The translations under genes and the position numbers were made by a program. The notes under the pieces were generated by a model. It ran no database searches, was not told where the DNA came from, and saw nothing but the letters and a program-made list of their open reading frames with translations. Source: a virus. Taken from it: a DNA stretch of 64,000 bases. Shown here in pieces: positions 8,562-16,210 of this stretch (position 1 is the stretch's first letter; each line of letters begins with the position of its first letter). The stretch spans positions 80,546 to 144,545 of the IMG/VR virus record IMGVR_UViG_3300030616_000506; one strand, written 5' to 3'.

Positions 8562-10057
8562 AAATAACAACTCTCATCTTCACATGTTGATCTTAGAACT
8601 TGTCCTGCAGATCCTAAACATCCGTCTCTAAAGATAGTAATTCCTTTACAACCCATCTCCCAAGCTTTAGTATATATTTCAGCTACATCCTGAATTGTTG
8701 CAGAGTGTGGTAAGTTTATAGTCTTACTTACTCCATTATCTATATATGATTGCCACTTGGCCTGAACTTTAAGATGCCACTCTGGAGTTATATCATGAGC
8801 TGTCCTTAGATATTCTGATTCTCTAGATTCCTTCACCTTTCCATGAGTTAAATGTCTTGTATAAGATTTACTAAACCAAGGTTCAATTCCTGATGAGCAG
8901 TCTGCAAGAATTGATAGACTACCAGTTGGTGCTATAGATAATGTAGCTACTGATTGAGGAGCATATTTCTTAGATTCCTGCATAACTTTACCTATATCAT
9001 CTATTATATCCAATGTCTCATCTGAGTCATACATAACTCCCATCTTCATCAACATATCAGCAAATCCCATTACTCCTAGACCTATTCTTAGGTATTTAGC
9101 TTGAGCTATATAGCAATCATCTATAGGAAATTCACATATCTTATTCATACCCATTAAGAACTTAGTTCCTATTCTTACTACATCTGAGAATCTTTGTTTA
9201 TCAAATTCCTTATCTTTTGTCACAAAGTTAGATAGATTTATACTACCAAGACAACATGATTCATAAGGAAGTAATGGTACCTCACCACAAGGATTAGTGG
9301 CTCTTATAGGATACTTTGGATGAAATGGATTATCTTGATTTATTCTATCATAAAATAATAAACCTGGATCTCCTGTTAACCAAGCTGAATATGTGATTAT
9401 ATTGAATAAGTCTCTACAATTAAATTTGCCTTTAATAACTCTCTTATCTAGTCTACTTCTCAAATAGACTTTACTATCTTCCTTTACTCCTCTCATAAAG
9501 TCATCTGTAACCATAACAGAAAGATTAAAATTATTCATCGAACCTGGTTTAAGTTTTTCCTTTATAAAGTCTAATATCTCTGGATGGTCCACATCAAGAA
9601 CACCCATAGATGCTCCTCTACGAAAGCCTCCTTGCTTTATTGCTTCCGTTATTGAATTATAAATTTTCATAAAGGATATAACTCCTGAGGATGTACCTCC
9701 TTGTGCTAAGTTTGCTCCTCTCTCTCTTAAATCACTAAAGTTATAACCTACCCCACCACCTGATTTAAATATCATAGCTGAGTCTCTGAGAGTACTAAAT
9801 ATACTATCCATAGAATCTTCTATAGGCAAGACAAAACAAGCTTTAACTTGATTTGAATAACCTGCATTTCTAATACAAGGACTATTAGGTAAGAAATCTA
9901 AATCTTCCATAATCTTTGTAAATTGTTGTGCATCTTCATCTCCATTCATTACTGATGAGATTGTTTTTCCAACTCTAGGAAATACATCTTTAGGTTTCTC
10001 TCCGTGACTGCAGTATCTCTGTTCCATTAAATTTATTCCAGCTTTAGTTAACTTCAT
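8558..10057 (-). CDS. nrdJ: Adenosylcobalamin-dependent (class II) ribonucleotide reductase
   Basis: 499 residues, the catalytic barrel of NrdJ. Visible signatures are FLPNSPCIRNAG near residue 55, KSGGGVGYNFSDLR near 93, NPCGEVPLLPYESCCLGSINLSNF with the finger-loop cysteine region near 255, and SIAPTGSLSILADCSSGIEP near 380. It reduces ribonucleotides to deoxyribonucleotides. It is shorter than cellular NrdJ: the N-terminal ATP-cone and the long C-terminal tail are missing, and it ends soon after ITIFRDGC with CEDESCYL, whose cysteines could still relay electrons. The start follows GGTGATAGT. Confidence 0.93.
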   Translation of the reverse strand: MKLTKAGINLMEQRYCSHGEKPKDVFPRVGKTISSVMNGDEDAQQFTKIMEDLDFLPNSPCIRNAGYSNQVKACFVLPIEDSMDSIFSTLRDSAMIFKSGGGVGYNFSDLRERGANLAQGGTSSGVISFMKIYNSITEAIKQGGFRRGASMGVLDVDHPEILDFIKEKLKPGSMNNFNLSVMVTDDFMRGVKEDSKVYLRSRLDKRVIKGKFNCRDLFNIITYSAWLTGDPGLLFYDRINQDNPFHPKYPIRATNPCGEVPLLPYESCCLGSINLSNFVTKDKEFDKQRFSDVVRIGTKFLMGMNKICEFPIDDCYIAQAKYLRIGLGVMGFADMLMKMGVMYDSDETLDIIDDIGKVMQESKKYAPQSVATLSIAPTGSLSILADCSSGIEPWFSKSYTRHLTHGKVKESRESEYLRTAHDITPEWHLKVQAKWQSYIDNGVSKTINLPHSATIQDVAEIYTKAWEMGCKGITIFRDGCLGSAGQVLRSTCEDESCYL

Positions 10058-10081
10058 ACTATCACCTAATTTATAAAAACA

Positions 10082-10651
10082 TTAGACCTTATTCCTATAA
10101 AGTTTCGGGTCTATAACATCCTTTGCTTTATCAATATCCAAATCTGGATAGTATATCCTAAGTTCATTTAATTCACTTGGATAGTTACCATTATTAAATA
10201 GTCCTCTATGGGATATTAATATCAATTTTACATCGTCTCTTTTTCTCATTTCATCTAATATATTATTTCTAAGTTTAATTAACGCTAATCTTAAATCTTC
10301 TTTATCAGCTTCATACTCTTTGGAAGCCATTTTTAGTGTCGATTCAATTATTTCCTTTATATTTCTATCCATAAATATTACTTCATATTTACCCTTTGGT
10401 AGATATTTAAGACCATAAGCAGTTATTTTAATAAATTTACCTTTATATTTATCGAATGGAAAATCCCCATTTTTTAGTTTATTTATTATTTTACCCTTCT
10501 CTAGTTCATAGTATCCTTTAGGATTATTCTTATCAGCTTCTCTAGAATCATCATAAGCTATCGGTAATCCTCCAGCTTTTAGTATTTGCATCATTAGACT
10601 AGTTCCAGATCTCTCTATACCAGATACGATATAGTTAGTCTTCTCGTTCAT
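10082..10651 (-). CDS. Sulfotransferase-like P-loop protein
   Basis: 189 residues. The N-terminal YIVSGIERSGTSLMMQIL (residues about 7-24) is the PAPS-binding loop of sulfotransferases, followed by a 3'-phosphate region around EVIFMDRNIKEIIES. It may sulfate a glycan or lipid, fitting the sulfatase elsewhere in the window, or be a related kinase-like protein. It precedes the reductase gene in the transcript. Confidence 0.75.
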   Translation of the reverse strand: MNEKTNYIVSGIERSGTSLMMQILKAGGLPIAYDDSREADKNNPKGYYELEKGKIINKLKNGDFPFDKYKGKFIKITAYGLKYLPKGKYEVIFMDRNIKEIIESTLKMASKEYEADKEDLRLALIKLRNNILDEMRKRDDVKLILISHRGLFNNGNYPSELNELRIYYPDLDIDKAKDVIDPKLYRNKV

Positions 10652-10971
10652 ATCTTACTCACCATTAATTTATCTATATACTCTTGATATGTGATATTAT
10701 TTAAATCCTCTAAATTATTTATAGCTTCTAAAGCTTCATATATATCTATTGTATATTCTCCATCTTTAAATTTAATTTTAATATTTTCTCCACTGGATAC
10801 GGGCTGTCCTAGTAATTTCAAATCTATGTTAGCGTAAGGATTATCCTCAGCACTCATTTCTATATTGTATGCAGTCATCCCCCATAATTTAAATGCAAAT
10901 TTAGATCCATTATCACCCATAGTTATAATCATGTAATCTCCGTTCATTTGAATTGATCTGTCCTTCTTCAT
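10648..10971 (-). CDS. Hypothetical beta-rich protein
   Basis: 107 residues, mostly predicted strands with a helical C-terminus. It ends in IDKLMVSKI, a member of the recurrent tail pattern, and the tail overlaps the ATG of the sulfotransferase-like gene. No family recognised. Confidence 0.65.
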   Translation of the reverse strand: MKKDRSIQMNGDYMIITMGDNGSKFAFKLWGMTAYNIEMSAEDNPYANIDLKLLGQPVSSGENIKIKFKDGEYTIDIYEALEAINNLEDLNNITYQEYIDKLMVSKI

Positions 10972-11015
10972 AATCTTACCGCCATTATAGCTTCTCCATA
11001 TTCATTTATATCCAT
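10968..11015 (-). other. 15-codon reading frame carrying the tail motif
   Basis: A minimal frame MDINEYGEAIMAVRL whose end (EAIMAVRL, stop overlapping the next ATG) is exactly the tail seen on larger genes. It has no clear ribosome-binding site. It may be the remnant of a decayed tail-bearing gene kept only because the tail supplies GGCGGTAAG for the next start. The surrounding 10972-11065 stretch shows no better gene. Confidence 0.3.
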
Positions 11016-11065
11016 ATGTATAACTATTTGGAGAAGTAGTTGTAGTATAATATGCAGTAATACCT

Positions 11066-11422
11066 TTAATTTCTACCATACGAATCTTCTAACCTTACAA
11101 TATCTTCCTCTTTACATTCTCCGATTTGTATTTCTACAAATATAAAGTCTTTATCATCTGATAAATTTTCTGCTCGGTGAATCATTCCTCTCGGAATATC
11201 TATATTATATCCCTTACTACAATACACTTTATCTTCATCTCTTGTTATTATACCTTCTCCTTCTACCACTATCCAATATTCATCTCTCTTTCTATGAACT
11301 TGCTTACTGAGTCTCTGATTTGGTTTAATTACAATCCTCTTAACCTTATAATTAGGTTTTTCTAAGATTAGTGCGTATGATCCCCACGGTTTAAGAGTTA
11401 TCTCTTCACAATATATTTCCAT
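11066..11422 (-). CDS. Cupin, mannose-6-phosphate isomerase C-terminal type
   Basis: 118 residues, matching the type II phosphomannose isomerase cupin: KPWGSYALILEKPNYKVKRI at the start, QRLSKQVHRKRDEYWIVVEGEG with the metal-ligand histidine and glutamate (about residues 38-58), and GYNIDIPRGMIHRAEN with the distal histidine. It stands alone without the guanylyltransferase domain. It would interconvert fructose 6-phosphate and mannose 6-phosphate for glycan precursors. Confidence 0.87.
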   Translation of the reverse strand: MEIYCEEITLKPWGSYALILEKPNYKVKRIVIKPNQRLSKQVHRKRDEYWIVVEGEGIITRDEDKVYCSKGYNIDIPRGMIHRAENLSDDKDFIFVEIQIGECKEEDIVRLEDSYGRN

Positions 11423-11424
11423 AT

Positions 11425-11586
11425 TTATCTTCCAAATGTTATAATTAAAATTGCCATTATTATCTTATCAACTATCCATAAAGCTATAAGCCATGAGGTT
11501 TTTTTATCTATAGATGCTGTATCCTCTACAATGTCATCAACATCAACTGATATTTCTTCTATTTGTCCATTTTCTAGTTTATTCAT
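11425..11586 (-). CDS. Small membrane protein
   Basis: 53 residues. An acidic N-terminal half (EEISVDVDDIVEDTAS) precedes one transmembrane segment (SWLIALWIVDKIIMAILIITF). The ATG overlaps the zinc-ribbon gene stop as ATGA, and the stop lies just before the cupin start, supplying its GGAAG. Function unknown. Confidence 0.6.
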   Translation of the reverse strand: MNKLENGQIEEISVDVDDIVEDTASIDKKTSWLIALWIVDKIIMAILIITFGR

Positions 11587-11720
11587 ATTTCATACTCTTG
11601 TACTGGATAAGGTCCTAATATCATATCTCTCTCACAGAAACACATAGGACATCTTGGTGGTGCATAAGTCGGAACTGTGAAAAACTCTTCACATCTTTTA
11701 CAATAATACTTATATTCCAT
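11583..11720 (-). CDS. Small zinc-ribbon protein
   Basis: 45 residues: MEYKYYCKRCEEFFTV and later PPRCPMCFCERD give two CxxC pairs, a rubredoxin-like knuckle. Starts as TAATG overlapping the MazG-like gene stop. A protein or nucleic-acid contact role is likely, but no family is assigned. Confidence 0.6.
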   Translation of the reverse strand: MEYKYYCKRCEEFFTVPTYAPPRCPMCFCERDMILGPYPVQEYEI

Positions 11721-12013
11721 TAATATCTCTTCCTATGTAATTTAGGTCTCTTTATATTCTTAATCATTTTCTTATTTATTTCGTTCTCTATATCTATATC
11801 TAGATATCCACAAAGATCAAATAATCTTATAAAGGTATCAGCTATCTCTTCCTTAAAGTTATCCTTATCTCCAAGTCTATCTGCTTCACAAGCTTCTCCT
11901 AGCTCTGTAACTATAAGCATTAATTTAGTTGGTATATCATTAGATGCATTCCAAAATCCTTTTTCCTTAGCTATTCTATGACATTCTATTACATAATCAT
12001 TTATATCATACAT
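11720..12013 (-). CDS. MazG-like nucleotide pyrophosphohydrolase
   Basis: 97 residues. The all-alpha NTP-PPase motif is visible: KLMLIVTELGEACEADRLGD (E-x-x-E), then FKEEIADTFIRLFDLCGYLDID (E-x-x-D). It hydrolyses nucleoside triphosphates to monophosphates, a common viral function for nucleotide-pool or alarmone control. The ATG at 12013 follows a perfect GGTGGGA, preferred over an earlier in-frame codon. Confidence 0.85.
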   Translation of the reverse strand: MYDINDYVIECHRIAKEKGFWNASNDIPTKLMLIVTELGEACEADRLGDKDNFKEEIADTFIRLFDLCGYLDIDIENEINKKMIKNIKRPKLHRKRY

Positions 12014-12180
12014 TATTCCCACCATCTATTATTACAATGATTGCATTCAAATAATCTTTCTTCAATTAATTTCCATATAACTCTATGTACCCATCTTCTT
12101 CTATATTTATTTAATTTCTTTATATTTCTAGATCCACACTCTGGGCACTTCTTTTTATAGAAATTCCATATCTTGCTCAT
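12013..12180 (-). CDS. Small zinc-binding basic protein
   Basis: 55 residues: KKKCPECGSRNIKK near the start and FECNHCNNRWWE at the end form a four-cysteine ribbon around a very basic helix (YRRRWVHRVIWKL), so it may bind nucleic acid. Its last codons (WWE) encode the ribosome-binding site of the MazG-like gene. Confidence 0.6.
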   Translation of the reverse strand: MSKIWNFYKKKCPECGSRNIKKLNKYRRRWVHRVIWKLIEERLFECNHCNNRWWE

Positions 12181-12362
12181 TATTTCCAAGTTTCCTTATC
12201 TAGTTCTTCCTCTACCTCTGGATATCTCAATAATAATTCTGTGATTATAGCTTCTATAGTTTCAAAGTTATCGTTGTCTTTCAGTATTTTATATTCATCT
12301 CTAACTAACTCTAATTCATATACTGCTCTTAATATATGTCTATCAATATCTATATTACTCAT
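12180..12362 (-). CDS. Small helical hypothetical protein
   Basis: 60 residues, wholly helical and acidic (IDRHILRAVYELELVRDEYK and a C-terminal EVEEELDKETW). The ATG at 12362 was chosen for its GGAAGGAG, and a longer frame lacks a ribosome-binding site. No recognised family. Confidence 0.6.
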   Translation of the reverse strand: MSNIDIDRHILRAVYELELVRDEYKILKDNDNFETIEAIITELLLRYPEVEEELDKETWK

Positions 12363-12480
12363 TTTCTTTCTCCTTCCATTTACATCTTTTATTCTCTTCA
12401 TCCCACCATATACAATCATTAAATGACTGACCACATTCTAATCCGTAGCCAGTCACAAAACTAATATCACAAAGTGGCAC
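12355..12480 (-). CDS. Small Cys-containing protein, GTG start
   Basis: 41 residues if started at the GTG inside the end of the caspase-like gene, where GGAG lies six bases upstream. Cysteines occur as CGQSFNDCIWWDEENKRCKW. It ends across the start of the next gene. Gene status is moderately uncertain because no ATG is available. Confidence 0.45.
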   Translation of the reverse strand: MPLCDISFVTGYGLECGQSFNDCIWWDEENKRCKWKEKENE

Positions 12481-13207
12481 TCATATCTCCTAAGCCCACT
12501 AAGCCATCTCTATCATGAGCTAACCACTTAATTAACTCATTTTTATTTGGATCAGAACTATTATACCAATAATTAATCCAATAATTATATTTAGCTACTG
12601 ATGCACTTAGTGCCTGCTTAAAGGTATACCCATCACATAGGGCTTTCCATAATTCATTTGATGATTCATAGAATCCCTTAGCATATTTATCATCGTATGG
12701 ATCTCTCATTATGGATCCTTCTGTCAACCAAGTCCATGATATATTAAATCCAGCATAAGATTTAGCTCCAGTAGCTATCATTGCTGGTCCAAGTAGATTT
12801 GCTGTTAAGCATGATAACAAATAAATAATTTTACCTTTTGTCTTAGCACATTCTATTGATGTAAATATCGGTTTTTCATCATCACCTGTATATATACTGG
12901 GAGCTCCATGTCCAAAACCATGAATGCTAGCTGGTTTATATTTATCTATTAATTCATATATCTTAGTCTTCTTAGCATCAGTTGCTCTTATGTCTATTAT
13001 ATCCCATTTATTCTTACTATCTGCATCGATAACTGAATGATACAAACCATTATAACCATGAGTACAGTAATGACAATTTTTTGGTCTAATAAACATCATA
13101 TTATTTTTCTCTGTATCATCTGGTTCTTTAGTCTTATTATACCACCAATATAAGAATAATACTGCACCTACTATAACTGCTCCTATTAAGACTTCTATCC
13201 AACCCAT
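12467..13207 (-). CDS. Membrane-anchored caspase/gingipain-like cysteine peptidase (copy A)
   Basis: 246 residues. One transmembrane helix lies at residues about 3-22, followed by a domain with the clan CD signature. A hydrophobic block leads to HGFGHG (residues 96-101, catalytic His), and a second block IIYLLSC ends in Cys133, followed by GAKSYAGFN as in C25/CHAT-type folds. Cys43 and Cys46-type pairs (NCHYC) may bind metal. It would cleave proteins from the inner or outer membrane face. It is paralogous to the gene at 13440, and each copy is preceded by a small partner gene. No substrate is evident. Confidence 0.72.
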   Translation of the reverse strand: MGWIEVLIGAVIVGAVLFLYWWYNKTKEPDDTEKNNMMFIRPKNCHYCTHGYNGLYHSVIDADSKNKWDIIDIRATDAKKTKIYELIDKYKPASIHGFGHGAPSIYTGDDEKPIFTSIECAKTKGKIIYLLSCLTANLLGPAMIATGAKSYAGFNISWTWLTEGSIMRDPYDDKYAKGFYESSNELWKALCDGYTFKQALSASVAKYNYWINYWYNSSDPNKNELIKWLAHDRDGLVGLGDMSATL

Positions 13208-13217
13208 AGATATACCT

Positions 13218-13421
13218 CTATTGATTTTTTAATTTCTTGAGTTCATCTTGCAGTTTCTTCTCTGCCATCATGAATTCAATACCTTCATCGGTTTCATTTT
13301 CCACAGCTTCTAATATTTGTTCAGGAGTCCACTCTCTACCCATAGTATATACAGATATAAGTTCTCCTTCATCATATTTCTTTTTTATATCTTCCTTCAA
13401 TTTATTCCAGGATATTCTCAT
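13218..13421 (-). CDS. Small partner protein of caspase-like copy A
   Basis: 67 residues. It resembles the C-terminal part of the 14123 gene: GELISVYTMGREWTPEQILEA here against GKLMDITCSEGTFTPDQQMEE there. The gene pair order (small protein, then peptidase) is the same in both copies, so it is probably a cognate regulator, inhibitor or substrate. It has a strong GGAGGGATAT ribosome-binding site. Confidence 0.65.
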   Translation of the reverse strand: MRISWNKLKEDIKKKYDEGELISVYTMGREWTPEQILEAVENETDEGIEFMMAEKKLQDELKKLKNQ

Positions 13422-13439
13422 TATATCCCTCCTTAAATC

Positions 13440-14126
13440 TTAATTTAAAACATTTATGAATATATTTTCTACATCCGTAACTACTTCTTCATTATCATCC
13501 ACTTCAATTAACTTTGCATTCATATTTCCTAAAAATACTAATGTATCCCTATTCCATATTAGATGTGCAGGAGAGTACCCTTGTTGTATCAATTGATCTA
13601 TACAATAATCATATTTATCCAACATTCTGTCCTTAGCCTCATCGAAAGTGTCTCCATCCATTAGTGCTATCCACAACTCACACTCTGCATCTCTGTATTC
13701 CCATTTAGTTGATGCCCAGAATATGTCATTATGTCCACAGAATGCTACTCCTCCATTATTAATTATATAACAACCTATTCCATTATCTGCTCCAGTGTGG
13801 CAAGATATAAAGTGAACTATTCTATCTGGACTTAAGATATCCATATGTCCTTGGTCACCACACCACCACACCATTTTAGTATCATGTCCACTTATAGTCC
13901 ATTTACTTCCATGTCCTTCTTCCAGTATTCCTCTAGGATTAGTATCACTAACAGATTGTCTTACATTAGGTCCAACTGCGTTCTCTTTAGTTATATTTAT
14001 TATATCCCATAATCCTAAATTTTCTGCATAAGGTTTGACATAATATTGTATCCAATCATGTATGTACTTACATGCATTGTCTTGATATGGACACACAAAT
14101 GTCATCTTTGAATTATCACTATTCAT
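13440..14126 (-). CDS. Caspase/gingipain-like cysteine peptidase (copy B)
   Basis: 228 residues without a membrane helix. The clan CD dyad is visible as GILEEGHGS (His72) and IVHFISCHTGADNG (Cys109), followed by GGVAFCGHNDIFW. The order, spacing and following glycine-rich turn match copy A, and the N-terminal FVCPYQDNACKYIHDW parallels copy A's FIRPKNCHYCTHG. It starts at an ATGA overlap with its small partner gene. As a soluble copy it may act in the cytoplasm while copy A is membrane-bound. Confidence 0.7.
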   Translation of the reverse strand: MNSDNSKMTFVCPYQDNACKYIHDWIQYYVKPYAENLGLWDIINITKENAVGPNVRQSVSDTNPRGILEEGHGSKWTISGHDTKMVWWCGDQGHMDILSPDRIVHFISCHTGADNGIGCYIINNGGVAFCGHNDIFWASTKWEYRDAECELWIALMDGDTFDEAKDRMLDKYDYCIDQLIQQGYSPAHLIWNRDTLVFLGNMNAKLIEVDDNEEVVTDVENIFINVLN

Positions 14127-14449
14127 ATATAATCCAATATATATTCTATAAAGTTATTTTCTATACTTAGTAGTTTTATACCAAATCTACTCCTTTTTCT
14201 GATTTCTTCCATTTGTTGGTCAGGAGTAAAGGTACCTTCACTACAAGTTATATCCATAAGTTTTCCATCTGCGTATCTCATTTCTAGTCTCAATGTTAAT
14301 AAATCCCAGTTAGGTTCATGTGTTAACGGTAAATCTATATCTTCTTTATATAAATCATTAGCTGAATAATATGTATCCTCTATTTTCAATATAGGATAAT
14401 TATCTTCTTTCAATTTTCTTAAAATTTTCATAACTTCCTTATCTATCAT
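14123..14449 (-). CDS. Small partner protein of caspase-like copy B
   Basis: 108 residues. The C-terminal half (DGKLMDITCSEGTFTPDQQM and on to RSRFGIKLLSIE) is alignable by eye with the 13218 protein, and an N-terminal helical part is extra. The ATG at 14449 follows GAGGTTGGAC, with an earlier TTG rejected. It is coupled by ATGA to caspase-like copy B. Confidence 0.62.
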   Translation of the reverse strand: MIDKEVMKILRKLKEDNYPILKIEDTYYSANDLYKEDIDLPLTHEPNWDLLTLRLEMRYADGKLMDITCSEGTFTPDQQMEEIRKRSRFGIKLLSIENNFIEYILDYI

Positions 14450-14708
14450 GTCCAACCTCAATAGTATATGTAGTATTTTCTTCTATACCGTTCCATTCAC
14501 TAGTTATATGTTCTCTATAACCCCAGAACCACCAATGTTTTAGATTATAAGAGCAATCAACTACATCTCCTTTCTTTCTTATCCTAGAGATAATTTTATA
14601 TTTTTTAAATGGCCATATTAAAAACCATTCTCTCCAGTATATATCAAAGGGAACTTTAGAGGCAACTTTCTTTGGTGCCTCTACTTTACTTATCCATATT
14701 ATTGGCAT
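14439..14708 (-). CDS. Beta-sandwich-like hypothetical protein
   Basis: 89 residues from the ATG (a TTG 24 bases upstream is the alternative). Trp-rich strands (YWREWFLIWPFKK, NLKHWWFWGYRE) end in NTTYTIEVGHDR, resembling the final strand of the neighbouring 14716 protein (ETLEVVLEVGYIK). A CARDB/Ig-like module is likely but not certain. Confidence 0.55.
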   Translation of the reverse strand: MPIIWISKVEAPKKVASKVPFDIYWREWFLIWPFKKYKIISRIRKKGDVVDCSYNLKHWWFWGYREHITSEWNGIEENTTYTIEVGHDR

Positions 14709-14715
14709 ATTAATC

Positions 14716-15021
14716 TTATTTAATATAACCAACTTCTAATACAACTTCTAATGTTTCTGTTATACCAGTATTAAATGTAACTACTTTATTTACTGTTCCA
14801 CCAGATGGTATTGTTTCTTCCCAATTATCATAAGTAGTATCGGTATCATAAAGTTTACCGAAACAAGTATCCGTTGCACCATTATTTGTACAATCATATG
14901 ATATATCGAAGGATTCTCCTGATTCTACTTCAGTTGGATAAGTTAAATTATTAATACTACAATTAGCATGTTGTATTATTGATATTGAAATATTTTTTGT
15001 ATCCGTTATTACTTCTACCAT
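14716..15021 (-). CDS. CARDB/Ig-like domain protein
   Basis: 101 residues, one beta-sandwich: the YPTEVESGESFDISYDCTNN strand pair, FGKLYDTDTTYDNWEET, then IPSGGTVNKVVTFNTGITET is the typical CARDB progression. No signal peptide is visible. The ATG at 15021 is nine bases from AGGAG, whereas the alternative ATG six bases upstream is too close. It may be a structural or surface-exposed component. Confidence 0.65.
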   Translation of the reverse strand: MVEVITDTKNISISIIQHANCSINNLTYPTEVESGESFDISYDCTNNGATDTCFGKLYDTDTTYDNWEETIPSGGTVNKVVTFNTGITETLEVVLEVGYIK

Positions 15022-15070
15022 ATTCATTACTCCTATTTATTTTTCTTTATTGACATTTAAACTTTCTTAC

Positions 15071-15268
15071 TTACTCTCTTGTTAATGTTGCTCCACATTT
15101 AGGACATTTTCTAGTATTACATGGTTCTGCCCATGTATGTTCAGTTTTATATCCACAAGATGGACATACACAGTTTCCACCTGGTCCACTTCCAGGTTTA
15201 TCTCCTTGTGGATATCTACCTCTACCTGGTCTTTGGAATCTAGTTCCTCTACCTCTTCTTGGTCTCAT
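15071..15268 (-). CDS. RG-rich zinc-ribbon protein
   Basis: 65 residues. An Arg/Gly-rich N-terminus (RPRRGRGTRFQRPGRGRY) precedes GPGGNCVCPSCGYKTEHTW and EPCNTRKCPKCGATLTRE, the zinc ribbon that archaea attach to NifX/iron-molybdenum-cluster-binding-like proteins (CxCPxCGY...PCxxxxCPKCG). Here only the ribbon remains. The ATG follows TAAGGAG. An RNA- or protein-binding role is inferred. Confidence 0.75.
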   Translation of the reverse strand: MRPRRGRGTRFQRPGRGRYPQGDKPGSGPGGNCVCPSCGYKTEHTWAEPCNTRKCPKCGATLTRE

Positions 15269-15304
15269 ATTTATTCTCCTTAAGTTTTATACATTAAACA
15301 TAAA

Positions 15305-15538
15305 TTAGTCTTTTCCTAATTTACAAATTCTTGCAAACCAATAGTGATAGTTATAATATAGTAATGTATTAAATATATTCCATACTATAGATGAGCTTAT
15401 AGCCCATTCCCATTTCCAAGTATTTGCTGTTATTCCATAGAAGAAATACCAAAATATACTTTGGATTAATATAATATGTAATCTATATATTATACCACTT
15501 AATAATAACCTATCAGCCCTTATTTTTCTTAATTTCAT
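15305..15538 (-). CDS. DUF2061-like membrane protein
   Basis: 77 residues with two hydrophobic helices: IIYRLHIILIQSIFWYFFYG and WAISSSIVWNIFNTLLYYNYHYWF. The arrangement resembles DUF2061 small membrane proteins. Start ATG overlaps the upstream stop as ATGA, and a longer frame is a shadow of that gene. Confidence 0.62.
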   Translation of the reverse strand: MKLRKIRADRLLLSGIIYRLHIILIQSIFWYFFYGITANTWKWEWAISSSIVWNIFNTLLYYNYHYWFARICKLGKD

Positions 15539-15717
15539 TTTATTCTCAATCCTACTATAAATCCTATTATTATTAATATAAGACCATAGAACTCGTGACC
15601 TAACCAATCTCCCCAGTCAAATCCACCCCAAGTCATAAGGTGTTCTATCAATAAGGTAGCTCCTACAATTATTGCACATAGAGAAATTAATTTCTTAATA
15701 TATTCCCAATCAATCAT
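15535..15717 (-). CDS. Small two-helix membrane protein
   Basis: 60 residues with hydrophobic segments LISLCAIIVGATLLIEHLM and FYGLILIIIGFIVGL. Starts within the end of the FeoA-like gene. Function unknown. It could be a holin-like or scaffolding membrane peptide. Confidence 0.62.
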   Translation of the reverse strand: MIDWEYIKKLISLCAIIVGATLLIEHLMTWGGFDWGDWLGHEFYGLILIIIGFIVGLRIK

Positions 15718-15931
15718 TTACTTCTTCCAATAGAAGCTTTTCAAATAAGCCTCTTCCTACTGATAACTTATTTCCATTTAAACTTACAACATATGGTCCA
15801 TGTAATGGTTGAACGGTTACTATCTTTACTTTTCTACCTATATTTAATCCCATAGTAATAAACTTAGATCTAGCAGTTCTACCACAAATATACCCACATA
15901 TTTCGTAGGTTTTACCTTCTTCTACATCCAT
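15710..15931 (-). CDS. FeoA-domain protein
   Basis: 73 residues matching the FeoA SH3-like fold: YEICGYICGRTARSKFITMG (leading strand and helix), LNIGRKVKIVTVQPLHGPYVV, then the NGNKLSVGRGLFEKL strand and helix. Cellular FeoA assists FeoB iron uptake, but stand-alone copies also serve as DtxR-type C-terminal modules. No FeoB is present here. Confidence 0.8.
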   Translation of the reverse strand: MDVEEGKTYEICGYICGRTARSKFITMGLNIGRKVKIVTVQPLHGPYVVSLNGNKLSVGRGLFEKLLLEEVND

Positions 15932-16206
15932 TATTTTCCAAGACCTATTAATTTAATGAACCAGTTACTTCTCATTTTGTCCATATCTTTTTTAAGGTTG
16001 TTATAATCTTTATTAAGCTCGTCTATAGTATTATTTATTTTCTTAAACATATCTTTTACTTCTTCAACTGTTTCTTGTGTATCATCAATAAGATCATTGA
16101 CATTATCTACAAAGTCTTCTATCTTCTCAACTCTATCTTGCCATTTCTTAATACGAGCCTCTATCTCTTTTCTTAATTGTTCTAATCTCTGTAAAAATGT
16201 TACCAT
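15931..16206 (-). CDS. Coiled-coil protein
   Basis: 91 residues, almost entirely a charged coiled coil (heptads from RLEQLRKEIEARIKKW to NNLKKDMDKM) ending in a short hydrophobic NWFIKLIGLGK. The stop overlaps the FeoA-like start as TAATG. Possibly a membrane-associated tether. Confidence 0.65.
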   Translation of the reverse strand: MVTFLQRLEQLRKEIEARIKKWQDRVEKIEDFVDNVNDLIDDTQETVEEVKDMFKKINNTIDELNKDYNNLKKDMDKMRSNWFIKLIGLGK

Positions 16207-16210
16207 ATTA

